From NCBI RefSeq assembly GCF_001590785.1, contig NZ_LTAO01000011.1:1-57998 (forward strand): a stretch of 57,998 bases of DNA, given 5' to 3'. Shown one piece after another: positions 17,885 through 26,022 of this stretch (position 1 is its first letter; each line of letters opens with the position of its first letter). The notes beneath the pieces were generated by a model that saw nothing but the letters and a program-made list of their open reading frames with translations, was not told where the DNA came from and did no database searches. The stretch is from Alkalihalobacillus trypoxylicola (lineage in GTDB: Bacteria; Bacillota; Bacilli; Bacillales; Bacillaceae_D). The translations under genes and the position numbers were made by a program.

Positions 17885-18982
17885 ATGACTAAAAAAGTGT
17901 TAATCATAGGACTTGGGTTAATAGGTGGTTCAATTGCTTTAGCGATAAGGCAAGAGCATTCTTGTGTGATTCGAGGCTATGATATTAGTAATGAAACATT
18001 AAAAGTGGCAAAGTCTTTAAAAATTATTGATGAGATTGTTGATTCCGTAGATGATGGAATTAAGGATGTTGATCTTATTATATTAGCAACGCCTGTTTCT
18101 AAGACGGAGCAAATTTTAACAGAAGTGAATCATCAATCATTTAAGCAAGGAGTTATTATTACAGATGTAGGTAGCACGAAAGCGAATATTGTGAGTAAAG
18201 CAACTGAAATCCTACCAGAACACGTGACATTTATTGGTGGGCATCCGATGGCAGGCTCTCATAAAACAGGAGTTGAAGCAGCTAGAGAGCACCTCTTTGA
18301 GAACGCCTTTTATATTTTAACACCGATGGAGAGTACAGATAATCGTTCTGTGATTCAATTACAAAATTGGTTAAAAGGAACAAAAGCGAAATTTATCAAC
18401 ATGACGCCAAAACAACACGATTATTTAGCTGGTGCGATTAGTCATTTTCCTCATATAGTCGCTACTAGCTTAGTGAATCAAATAGCTAAAATGGAGGAAG
18501 AACAGCCTTTGTTATTAAGACTAGCGGCAGGTGGGTTTAGAGATATTACTAGGATTGCATCTGCTAGTCCTGTTATGTGGCGCGATATATTAATCCATAA
18601 TAAAGAGGTTCTTCTACCTTTATTAGATAATTGGATTTCAGAAATCAAAGGTGTGCAGCAAATCTTGGAGCAGAATGATGAGCAAGCTATTTATCAATAT
18701 TTTGACGATGCCAAAGTTTTTCGGGATCAAATGCCTGAACGAACAAAGGGTGCCATCCCTGCTTTTTACGATTTGTTTGTGGATGTACCTGACCACCCAG
18801 GTGTAATTTCAGATGTGACCAGTATTTTAGCAACTCAAAGTATAAGTATTACCAATATCCGAATTTTAGAGACGAGAGAAGATATTATGGGAGTCCTTCG
18901 GTTAAGTTTTCGTTCTGAAGAAGACCGACAAGATGCAAAAAATTGTCTTGAACAAGCACTTTATGAAACGTCGATTATATAA
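17885..18982 (+). CDS. tyrA: Prephenate dehydrogenase
   Basis: NAD-dependent oxidative decarboxylation of prephenate to 4-hydroxyphenylpyruvate for tyrosine. About 365 aa. N-terminal Rossmann motif [30 protein letters not shown] around the catalytic His, [11 protein letters not shown], and a C-terminal ACT domain ([18 protein letters not shown]), the usual site of feedback control by tyrosine. ATG 17885 follows TTGAGGGGAG; the upstream ATG-like start at 17870 precedes the site. It lies 11 nt before aroA. Confidence 0.96.
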   Translation: MTKKVLIIGLGLIGGSIALAIRQEHSCVIRGYDISNETLKVAKSLKIIDEIVDSVDDGIKDVDLIILATPVSKTEQILTEVNHQSFKQGVIITDVGSTKANIVSKATEILPEHVTFIGGHPMAGSHKTGVEAAREHLFENAFYILTPMESTDNRSVIQLQNWLKGTKAKFINMTPKQHDYLAGAISHFPHIVATSLVNQIAKMEEEQPLLLRLAAGGFRDITRIASASPVMWRDILIHNKEVLLPLLDNWISEIKGVQQILEQNDEQAIYQYFDDAKVFRDQMPERTKGAIPAFYDLFVDVPDHPGVISDVTSILATQSISITNIRILETREDIMGVLRLSFRSEEDRQDAKNCLEQALYETSII

Positions 18983-18993
18983 GGAGGATTTCT

Positions 18994-20280
18994 ATGAATA
19001 AAACAATGCACAGCATTACTAATGGATTAGAAGGCAGCTTAAAAATCCCAGGAGATAAATCGATATCGCATAGGGCTGTTATGTTTGGAGCTATTGCCTA
19101 TGGGAAAACGACGGTAGATGGTTTTCTACCAGGTGACGATTGTTTAAGCACGATTGATTGCTTTCGTAAAATGGGTGTACAAATTGAACAAAAGGAAGAA
19201 AGAGTTGAAATCCTAGGGAAAGGCTTTGAAGGTTTAAAGGAACCAGTTGAAGTATTAGATGTTGGTAATTCAGGAACAACGACAAGATTAATGCTGGGGA
19301 TTTTGGCGACGCTACCGTTTCATTCTATTGTCATCGGTGATGAATCGATAGCAAAAAGACCGATGTCAAGAGTAACGAAACCTTTAAAAGAACTTGGAGC
19401 TAAAATTGATGGAAGAGACGAAGGGAATTACACACCCCTTTCTATTCGTGGAGGAAAAACAAAAGGAATTCATTATCATTCCCCTGTAGCTAGCGCACAA
19501 GTTAAATCTGCAGTACTATTAGCAGGATTACAAAGTGAAGGAGTAACATCTGTTACGGAACCAGCTTTAACTCGTGATCATACGGAACGAATGCTGAAAG
19601 GATTTGGTGTGGATGTTCAAAGGGATGGTTTGACGGTTTCAATTGAAGGGGGTCAATCCTTGCAAGCTCAGCATATACAAGTTCCAGGTGATATATCCTC
19701 AGCTGCCTTTTTCCTTGTAGCAGGAGCGATTGTTCAAAATAGTTCCATTACGCTTCAATCCGTTGGGATTAACCCTACACGTTCAGGTATCATTGATGTT
19801 CTTCATTCCATGGGGGCTTCGCTAACCGTAACGAATGAAAAGGTCGTAGGAGGGGAGCCTATCGCAGATTTAAACATTGAAAGCTCTTCCTTACAAGGGA
19901 CAGAAATATCAGGTGAGCTGATCCCTCGTTTAATAGATGAAATTCCGGTTTTAGCCGTTTTAGCGACTCAAGCCAATGGGAAAACCATTATTAAAGATGC
20001 AGAAGAATTAAAAGTAAAAGAAACGAATCGAATTGATACAGTTGTTCATCAGCTAAAGGAGCTAGGTGCCAATATTAGAGCGACGGATGACGGTATGATT
20101 ATTGAAGGTCCAACTCCACTAAAGGCTGCAACAGTTAGGAGCTACGGAGATCATCGAATCGGTATGGCACTTGCTATTGCAGGTTTAATTTGTGATGGAG
20201 AATTAACCATTGAAAATACCGATGCCATTGCCGTTTCATACCCCCATTTCTTTGAGGATCTAGAAAGTCTTTCCAAATAA
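18994..20280 (+). CDS. aroA: 3-phosphoshikimate 1-carboxyvinyltransferase (EPSP synthase; AroE in B. subtilis)
   Basis: Transfers enolpyruvyl from PEP to shikimate-3-phosphate, the step before AroC. About 428 aa. Motifs: [18 protein letters not shown] (PEP and S3P contacts), [40 protein letters not shown], and a C-terminal [17 protein letters not shown] 18994 follows AAGGAGG. Last gene of the aromatic supraoperon; a strong terminator follows. Confidence 0.97.
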   Translation: MNKTMHSITNGLEGSLKIPGDKSISHRAVMFGAIAYGKTTVDGFLPGDDCLSTIDCFRKMGVQIEQKEERVEILGKGFEGLKEPVEVLDVGNSGTTTRLMLGILATLPFHSIVIGDESIAKRPMSRVTKPLKELGAKIDGRDEGNYTPLSIRGGKTKGIHYHSPVASAQVKSAVLLAGLQSEGVTSVTEPALTRDHTERMLKGFGVDVQRDGLTVSIEGGQSLQAQHIQVPGDISSAAFFLVAGAIVQNSSITLQSVGINPTRSGIIDVLHSMGASLTVTNEKVVGGEPIADLNIESSSLQGTEISGELIPRLIDEIPVLAVLATQANGKTIIKDAEELKVKETNRIDTVVHQLKELGANIRATDDGMIIEGPTPLKAATVRSYGDHRIGMALAIAGLICDGELTIENTDAIAVSYPHFFEDLESLSK

Positions 20281-20306
20281 TACCATAAGGGAATAACGTT
20301 TCTTTT

Positions 20307-20338
20307 ACCTACCGGATGTTGCCGGTAGGTTTTTTTTA
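20307..20338 (+). terminator. Terminator of the aromatic supraoperon
   Basis: ACCTACCGG pairs with CCGGTAGGT around a 6-nt loop, followed by eight T. Confidence 0.92.
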
Positions 20339-20349
20339 CTAGTAAAGTC

Positions 20350-20393
20350 AAAAAAAAGACCTAACCAGAAACGGTAAGCGTTTACAAGTTAGG
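20350..20393 (-). terminator. Terminator of the minus-strand RNA
   Basis: CCTAAC/GTTAGG outer and AAACG/CGTTT inner stems, followed on the minus strand by TC and eight T (20357-20350). Confidence 0.7.
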
Positions 20394-20455
20394 CTTTAGC
20401 TATGCGCTAAAAATAATATATTGTATGGATAGGAGTGGAGAGAAACCATACGCTT
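20350..20455 (-). ncRNA. Candidate small regulatory RNA with C-rich loop
   Basis: Read on the minus strand, a consensus promoter is followed by about 105 nt with no reading frame. It holds three helices: GUAUGG/CCAUAC (20451-20446 with 20428-20423) closing a 17-nt loop containing CUCUCCACUCCU; UUAGC/GCUAA (20410-20406 with 20400-20396); and CCUAAC/GUUAGG with an inner AAACG/CGUUU pair (20393-20360), then eight U. The C-rich loop is complementary to Shine-Dalgarno-type sequences such as AGGAGUGGAG, as in Firmicute trans-acting sRNAs (RsaE/RoxS, FsrA). I do not recognise it as a named family. Confidence 0.7.
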
Positions 20456-20461
20456 AATTTA

Positions 20462-20489
20462 ATTATAGCGCTTTCATTAAGATTGTCAA
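20462..20489 (-). promoter_or_regulatory. Consensus sigma-A promoter for the minus-strand RNA, with cre-like box
   Basis: On the minus strand: TTGACA (20489-20484), 16-bp spacer, TATAAT (20467-20462). The spacer and -10 contain ATGAAAGCGCTATAA, close to the CcpA cre consensus. A second cre-like sequence, TTGTAAACGCTTACC, lies at 20387-20373 within the terminator stem. CcpA control is inferred from sequence only. Confidence 0.75.
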
Positions 20490-20546
20490 CTATATAATGT
20501 AAATATTTTTTAAAAGAATAGGACATGTTGAAAAGTCAGACTTAGA

Positions 20547-20612
20547 TAGGTGGAACCGCGCTAGAGAAACCTTTATTTTCTAAAGACAAGGCTCCGATTT
20601 TCATCTTAAAAA
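20547..20612 (+). other. T-box-like sequence, probably a remnant
   Basis: AGGTGGAACCGCG at about 20548-20560 matches the conserved T-box element of tRNA-sensing leaders. It is followed by a weak CCTTT/AAAG..AGG hairpin and TTTT, the position of the usual terminator. No Stem I with specifier loop is visible upstream, where the minus-strand RNA lies, so this looks decayed. The downstream gene is unrecognised. The rest of the interval up to 20825 shows no further clear feature. Confidence 0.35.
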
Positions 20613-20825
20613 CCACATTCTGTAGTCTTCATATACGATGTATGCCAGGAACTTTGAATTTCCGTTTTGATTATTTCCTTTTAAAAACGACAGTATTCTA
20701 TTTACCTATGTCTCTTTATCGCTTTGAAGAAGTTTAATTAAGTCTATTCTGTTCTTATTTCATAAGTTGATTCATAGCTTGTCTATAACTAAAAACTTTT
20801 AATGAGTGAGAATGGGGGAATCCAC

Positions 20826-21722
20826 ATGTATTTACTAGATCAAGTAAAAAAACAACAAGGAGATACACAAATAAATCGAGTATATTTAATTAAAGATCAG
20901 AAGGTAGTATTTGTGAATGAAGAATTTTCAAAATGGAATAAGGTACGTGTAAATGTGTCTGGTTTTACCTTAACAGCAGGTCATGTTCAAAGTGAGTACC
21001 AATTATTAAATGATTTATCAGATGATGAGTTTGAATTTAGACAAAAAACGTTAATTGAACATGGGTGTACAACGGTCATGCTATTTGTCAAAATTCAATA
21101 TGAAGCTCAAATTGAAAAGAAGCTACTAGCAGTTATTGAAAAACTAAAATCGAGTACGATTGATTATGTGCTTGGCTTAGAGATTCCACTCCGATTATTA
21201 AGACCTTCTGTCTTAATTCTTTGTAAGAAATTAACGATACCCTTCTTACATGTTATATGTGATGAGCAATCTGACATCGAGCAAATTCCTTGGATGTATA
21301 TAGCACAAGCTAGTTTATCTTACCGTGTCGTTCTAATGCCTTCGTTTAAACATGAGTCATTTAAAGAAAAGCAAAATCAAAAGTGGCACTGGCAAAAATA
21401 TACGAAAAAATATGCAATTGCTAACGAAGAGTATATTCGAGAAGGGCAGCGCTGGGAACGAAGAGCTTTACAAAAGGTTGGATTGTATCCACAAAAAGGA
21501 GAGCTTCTAGTAGGAAGTGATTTGGATTATAACCTTTACACTGCTGACGAAAGTCAATTAGTTGAAGGAAGCCATAAACTGGATTATGATAAGAGAAAAC
21601 CTAGCGCTGTCATATTAAGAGGAAAATCTCTTAAAATTGATCATCATCATTTTTTGATAGCTGGATTTGGCCAACACATTAGAATAAAAATGCCGGGACG
21701 CTTACTTTCAGTTGGAAATTAG
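20826..21722 (+). CDS. Unrecognised protein with weak resemblance to metal-dependent hydrolases
   Basis: About 298 aa, soluble, no signal or membrane segment. The first ~80 residues (VYLIKDQKVVFVNE, VSGFTLTAGHVQSEYQLL, HGCTTVMLF) recall the start of amidohydrolases, where the first strand gives a PGxIDxHxH motif and a GxTT motif follows. The metal-binding His-x-His is replaced by GHVQSEY, so metal catalysis is unlikely. A basic region EEYIREGQRWERRALQKVG and a C-terminal small domain complete it. ATG 20826 follows GGGGGAA; an ATG at 20802 precedes that site. It lies 22 nt before ypiA and is probably cotranscribed. Function unknown. Confidence 0.75.
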   Translation: MYLLDQVKKQQGDTQINRVYLIKDQKVVFVNEEFSKWNKVRVNVSGFTLTAGHVQSEYQLLNDLSDDEFEFRQKTLIEHGCTTVMLFVKIQYEAQIEKKLLAVIEKLKSSTIDYVLGLEIPLRLLRPSVLILCKKLTIPFLHVICDEQSDIEQIPWMYIAQASLSYRVVLMPSFKHESFKEKQNQKWHWQKYTKKYAIANEEYIREGQRWERRALQKVGLYPQKGELLVGSDLDYNLYTADESQLVEGSHKLDYDKRKPSAVILRGKSLKIDHHHFLIAGFGQHIRIKMPGRLLSVGN

Positions 21723-21744
21723 CGGAATGTTTTAGGAGGAAGGT

Positions 21745-23004
21745 ATGAAGTACTTGGATGAAGGTTTACAATTAATTGAAGAAGGAAAGCTAGAAGAAGG
21801 TTTAAATAAATTAAATATAGCTGAAAAAAATGCCAATCATGATCAGTTGTTTAGCCTAGCTGAAACTTACTACGAGTTAGGACATTTACAAAAAGCGCAG
21901 TCCATTTTAGAGAATCTCCTTGAATTGTATCCTGATGAAGGTTCTATTATTGTTTTTTTAGCGGAGATTTATATTGATTTAGATTTAGAGGATGAAGCGA
22001 TCGATTATTTATTAGAGATTAAGGATAACGATGATAGTTATCTACAGGCACAATTATTACTCGCAGACTTGTATCAGCTTCAGTCATTAGATGAAGTAGC
22101 AGAGCAAAAACTGTTAGCTGCTGCAAAAAAAGCGCCTGATGAGGTCATCATAACTTATGGATTAGGTGATTTTTATTTAGGAAGAGGAGATTACGTTAAA
22201 GCTGTTCCTTTTTTAAAAAAAGCTGTTTTTAAAAAAGATGAGCTTAAGGGTATCCCTATTGAATTAAAATTAGCTGAAGCTTATAGTGCAAGCGGACAAT
22301 TTGAAGAAGCTTTGCCTTACTATCAAAAAGGTCTCGACGAGCATTTTGAACCAAATGCCTTATTTGGATATGGCTTCACAGCGTATCAAGTGGGAGATTA
22401 TATTTTAGCCATTGAGCAGCTTGAGGCCCTCCAATCTCTAGATCCTGATTTTACGACATTATATCCATATTTAGCTAAAGCCCAGGAAGCTGAAAATCGT
22501 TTAGATGATGCGATGGAGAGCTTGCGAGCCGGTATGAGAATGGATGAATATAATGACCAATTATATATTTTAGCAGGTAAATTGAGTTTTAAAAGGCAAA
22601 GACCTGAAGAAGGTGTTTCCTTCTTACAAGAGGCTATTGCTATTAATCCTGCAAATTTAGAAGCGATTCAAACTTTGGCAGCTTATTTTAAAGAACAAGA
22701 ATTATATGAGGAGCTTTTAGATTTACTTCATAATGTGCGTCACTATGAGGAAGAGGGAGATCCATTGCTTACTTGGTATGAGGCTGATGCATTGAATAAA
22801 ACAGATGAGATTGACCAAGCAGAGAAAAAGTTTAGAGAAGTTAGCGAGCAATTAGGTGATGATTTAGATTTCTTAGAGGACTATGGCTATTTTCTATATG
22901 AAATGGGCTATCGAACTGAAGCCATTGAAAAGTTTGAAAAAATATTAATTCAACAACCTGCCCGTGATGACTTGAGACAATTAATCATAGATGCCCAATC
23001 ATGA
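21745..23004 (+). CDS. ypiA: TPR-repeat protein YpiA
   Basis: About 419 aa, made almost entirely of tetratricopeptide repeats of about 34 residues, with hallmark stretches such as AETYYELGHLQKAQSIL, AEAYSASGQFEEALPYYQKG, and FLYEMGYRTEAIEKFEKIL. Strongly acidic. Size and the place between aroA and ypiB match B. subtilis YpiA. TPR arrays bind partner proteins; the partner is not evident from sequence. ATG 21745 follows TAGGAGGAAGG. Confidence 0.88.
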   Translation: MKYLDEGLQLIEEGKLEEGLNKLNIAEKNANHDQLFSLAETYYELGHLQKAQSILENLLELYPDEGSIIVFLAEIYIDLDLEDEAIDYLLEIKDNDDSYLQAQLLLADLYQLQSLDEVAEQKLLAAAKKAPDEVIITYGLGDFYLGRGDYVKAVPFLKKAVFKKDELKGIPIELKLAEAYSASGQFEEALPYYQKGLDEHFEPNALFGYGFTAYQVGDYILAIEQLEALQSLDPDFTTLYPYLAKAQEAENRLDDAMESLRAGMRMDEYNDQLYILAGKLSFKRQRPEEGVSFLQEAIAINPANLEAIQTLAAYFKEQELYEELLDLLHNVRHYEEEGDPLLTWYEADALNKTDEIDQAEKKFREVSEQLGDDLDFLEDYGYFLYEMGYRTEAIEKFEKILIQQPARDDLRQLIIDAQS

Positions 23005-23145
23005 ATTATTTTTAAATAAATTGATAAAAAAAAAGGGAGAATGGATAGAGAAAGCGAATAATATTGTATATGATACGAATCATTAAGGTAAGAAACGTAT
23101 CGTTTGGTTGAAGAAGTGAGAACGATTTGTGGAGGAGGTAATAAC

Positions 23146-23694
23146 ATGAGTAGCACGGTTCCAATCGTTGAGAAAAAAGATTTTTTAAGAAACTTTTTAA
23201 AACAATATGACTTAAAGCGAAGAGAGTGTGCATGGCTTTTAAATTATTTAATGAGTGATGATGAGCTTTTAGAAAAAGTTCATTTTGTTGAATATGCGGA
23301 TAATGCTCCAAAATCTTTAGTTATTTCAGCCAATGGCGTCGATAAACCTCCCTTTTCATTTCATAAGTATAATCATATTACAACGGATGCTGAAAAAGCT
23401 TTCCATGATATTCGCTTAAATCAAAATGAAGACATATATATTGAACTCCATTTTATAGGGGCAAGAACCTATCCGCCTTTTTTATCGGTGTTAGAAGAGA
23501 ATCCTTATATGCCTGAAAGTAAGGAACGGATGGAAGCCCACGAGAAATATGCTGAAAAAATATTATCCATATCTTTAATGACCTTTCAAAAACAACAATT
23601 AGTAAAAAGAATTGATGAAGCATTGGATCGAAAAGATAAAGAAACTTTTTTACAATTATCAGAGGAACTCAAGCAATTAAATACATTAAGGTAA
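23146..23694 (+). CDS. ypiB: UPF0302 protein YpiB
   Basis: About 182 aa. The N-terminal half (KKDFLRNFLKQYDLKRREC, WLLNYLMSDDELLEKVHFVE) and the C-terminal IDEALDRKDKETFLQLSEEL match the UPF0302/IDEAL-domain family; the IDEAL motif is named for that last segment. Cytoplasmic, function not firmly established. ATG 23146 follows GGAGGAGG; the frame is open from 23104 but without a ribosome site. Confidence 0.9.
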   Translation: MSSTVPIVEKKDFLRNFLKQYDLKRRECAWLLNYLMSDDELLEKVHFVEYADNAPKSLVISANGVDKPPFSFHKYNHITTDAEKAFHDIRLNQNEDIYIELHFIGARTYPPFLSVLEENPYMPESKERMEAHEKYAEKILSISLMTFQKQQLVKRIDEALDRKDKETFLQLSEELKQLNTLR

Positions 23695-24170
23695 TCAAAT
23701 CCTTCATTCATTGAAGATGGGGAAGAACCTGTTTTTAGTTTGAATTAGCTTGTAATAGGTGCATAAGAACAAATATTGAACAAGGGTGGGATATAACCAC
23801 TTTCATACAAAACACGAGTCGGATGAACAGAATGCTGTTCACTGGCTCGTTTTTGATTTTAATGAAAAACAGTTTTTCGATGATGTTTGGAGGGTCAAAT
23901 TCAATATGAACTTTGGCATTTCTTATCTGTGAGAAACGAGTGTAATGAAAATAGTCTTTATTTAAAATAAAGAAGCAACGTTCATATAAGTGAACGAAAA
24001 CATATTTAATGACAGGCTGAAATCTACTTTTAACCATATTTTTTTGTGACGCTCCTCATTTATGCGTTTTGTTTGTATCGCTTTTTTTGTATGATGATAA
24101 TGGTCAATCATCTTAAAAGAGATAGGCAAAATAACTGTTCATTTGGTTTCATTTTTGCTAGGATGTTTAA
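23695..24170. other. 476-bp non-coding interval between ypiB and ypiF, probable repeat-derived sequence
   Basis: Contains AAGGGTGGGATATAACC near 23782, the strong hairpin at 23814-23850, and an AACGTTCAtataaGTGAACG-like partial inverted repeat near 23972-23998. A 100-codon minus-strand frame (23735-24037) has no convincing ribosome site and a composition typical of chance frames. From memory it resembles short intergenic repeats of Bacillaceae; no second copy is in this window. Confidence 0.4.
23814..23855 (+). terminator. Strong terminator hairpin after ypiB
   Basis: ACGAGTC (23814-23820) pairs with GGCTCGT (23844-23850), and GAACAG with CTGTTC inside, followed by TTTT. It separates ypiA-ypiB from ypiF. 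Confidence 0.8.
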
Positions 24171-24185
24171 AGGAGGATGATGAAG

Positions 24186-24647
24186 ATGCAATGGAAAGTT
24201 TTAGAAATGGATCAATACATACAGGCTAAAGAATATGTGGATACAGCAATCATTCCGTTAGTTCCAATTGACATAAAAGAGGAAGTCAAATCAACTGTTT
24301 CTATGGGTGAATTTATTTCTATTATTTCACATGAATTAGAAAAACAGTTTAAAGGTAGAGTTTTATTAATACCTAGCTTTACTTATTTAAAAAGCGAAAG
24401 TGAAGAGGATAAAACAGAGAGACTTAATCAATGGATTGAAGAATTACAAAATGCTGGTATGCGCCATTGCTTGCTTTTAAGCTCGGATGCTAGCTGGAGG
24501 CTCTCTGAAAATCGTTTACAGGGAGATTTATTCTGGCTACCAACTATTCCACTTGAACATTTAGATTCAGTGAATAAACGTAATGTAATTGCGGAACAAA
24601 TAAAACAACTTGTTCCTTTATTGACAAATAAGTGGCAAAATCGTTAA
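24186..24647 (+). CDS. ypiF: DUF2487 protein YpiF
   Basis: About 153 aa, cytoplasmic. WKVLEMDQYIQAKEYVDTAI at the start, IIPLVPIDIKEEV, and a central segment RVLLIPSFTYL. Length and position just upstream of qcrABC match B. subtilis YpiF. Function unknown. AAAGGAGG (24169-24176) favours ATG 24186; ATGs at 24177 and 24180 are too close to it. Confidence 0.85.
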   Translation: MQWKVLEMDQYIQAKEYVDTAIIPLVPIDIKEEVKSTVSMGEFISIISHELEKQFKGRVLLIPSFTYLKSESEEDKTERLNQWIEELQNAGMRHCLLLSSDASWRLSENRLQGDLFWLPTIPLEHLDSVNKRNVIAEQIKQLVPLLTNKWQNR

Positions 24648-24672
24648 CATTTCAACTTTATCTTGACGAGAA

Positions 24673-24716
24673 AGTGTCCGGAAACAATTGACACTGTTAG
24701 CTCTCTAAGCTATTAT
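24673..24716 (+). promoter_or_regulatory. qcrABC promoter with inverted repeat
   Basis: TTGACA (24688-24693), 17-bp spacer, TATTAT (24711-24716), a near-consensus sigma-A promoter. AGTGTC (24673-24678) and GACACT (24690-24695) form an inverted repeat that overlaps the -35 box and could be an operator. The leader to the qcrA start is about 70 nt. Confidence 0.75.
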
Positions 24717-24793
24717 GGGTTATGTCCTAGTATATTCTGTGTTGAATTATGTCCTTAAAAAGGAACACCTTATGAGGTTGGGGGGGAAAACAA

Positions 24794-25291
24794 TTGAGTG
24801 AAAAAGAACATAAAGTATCGAGACGTCAGTTTTTAACTTACACTCTTACAGGTGTGGGAGGCTTTATGGCAGCTGGAATAATGATGCCGATGGCTCGTTT
24901 TGCCCTTGATCCGGCTTTGAAGGCAGGTGCAGAGAGTGAAACTGCCTACGTCTGTGAGCTATCTCAGCTAACTGAAGAGCCACAGCTATTTCCTTTTACT
25001 TATAAGCAGACAGATGCATGGTATGAATCAGACGTATCAGAATCTGCTTACGTGATGTTAGTAGGGGACGAAGTGTTAGCTTTATCTCCAAAGTGTACAC
25101 ATCTTGGCTGTCAAGTAGGGTTTGGCACAAATGACGAACACCCTGAACAGTTCTACTGTCCTTGTCACTTCGGTCGCTTTGATAAGCAAGGGATTAATAT
25201 AGCGAATACGCCGCCAACAAGACCTTTAGATGCATATGAAGTGACAGTAGAAGATGGAAAAGTGAATGTAGGCCAAATTTATAGACGTTAA
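24794..25291 (+). CDS. qcrA: Menaquinol:cytochrome c reductase, Rieske iron-sulfur subunit
   Basis: Membrane-anchored Rieske protein, about 165 aa. SRRQFLTY is a twin-arginine signal, followed by a hydrophobic anchor (TGVGGFMAAGIMM). The 2Fe-2S ligands lie in CTHLGC and CPCHFGRFD. TTG 24794 is 6 nt after GGGGGG and is the only start giving the Tat signal. First gene of qcrABC, with qcrB 15 nt downstream. Confidence 0.96.
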   Translation: MSEKEHKVSRRQFLTYTLTGVGGFMAAGIMMPMARFALDPALKAGAESETAYVCELSQLTEEPQLFPFTYKQTDAWYESDVSESAYVMLVGDEVLALSPKCTHLGCQVGFGTNDEHPEQFYCPCHFGRFDKQGINIANTPPTRPLDAYEVTVEDGKVNVGQIYRR

Positions 25292-25306
25292 GGAGGGGCG
25301 TAATCA

Positions 25307-25978
25307 ATGCTCCAGAAAATTTATGATTATGTGGATGAGCGTCTCGATATCACACCTATGTGGCGAGATATTGCGGATCATGAAGTCCCAGAGCACGTGA
25401 ACCCTGCTCACCATTTTTCAGCATTCGTATATTGCTTTGGTGGGTTAACATTCTTCATTACTGTTATTCAAATTTTATCCGGTATGTTTTTAACGATGTA
25501 CTATGCACCAGATATTATTAATGCATATAATTCTGTTGCTTATTTACAGCAGCAAGTAGCATTTGGTGTTATTGTACGTGGGATGCACCACTGGGGTGCA
25601 AGTTTAGTTATTGTTATGATGTTCCTACATACGTTACGAGTATTCTTTACAGGTTCTTATAAGAAGCCTCGTGAGCTTAACTGGGTAGTAGGTGTACTTA
25701 TTTTCTTTGTTATGCTTGCATTAGGTTTAACAGGATACTTATTACCGTGGGATATGAAAGCTTACTTTGCGACAGTTGTAACATTAGAAATTGCAGATAG
25801 TGTGCCTATTATAGGTGGCTTTGCGAAGGCCTTACTGGCTGGTGGAGAAATAGTTGGTGCTGTTACATTAACTCGTTTCTTTGCTATTCATGTATTCTTC
25901 CTTCCAGCTGCGCTACTTGGACTATTAGCAGCTCACTTTATTATGATTAGACGTCAAGGTATTTCTGGTCCACTATAA
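25307..25978 (+). CDS. qcrB: Menaquinol:cytochrome c reductase, cytochrome b subunit
   Basis: About 223 aa, b6-type, with four transmembrane helices. The heme-coordinating histidines are in RGMHHWGASLVIVMMFLH and FFAIHVFFLPA...AAHF; the conserved LLPWDMKAYFATVV follows helix C. ATG 25307 follows AAGGAGGGG. The quinol supplied by the hepS/mqn/menG pathway is oxidised at this subunit's Qo site. Confidence 0.97.
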   Translation: MLQKIYDYVDERLDITPMWRDIADHEVPEHVNPAHHFSAFVYCFGGLTFFITVIQILSGMFLTMYYAPDIINAYNSVAYLQQQVAFGVIVRGMHHWGASLVIVMMFLHTLRVFFTGSYKKPRELNWVVGVLIFFVMLALGLTGYLLPWDMKAYFATVVTLEIADSVPIIGGFAKALLAGGEIVGAVTLTRFFAIHVFFLPAALLGLLAAHFIMIRRQGISGPL

Positions 25979-26022
25979 AATCAAAATTAGATTATTAATC
26001 AAGCAGCGAAGGAGGGAATAAG

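Noticed and set aside
23735-24037. 100-codon minus-strand frame
   Set aside because: No ribosome site; it spans a strong hairpin and resembles repeat-derived sequence.
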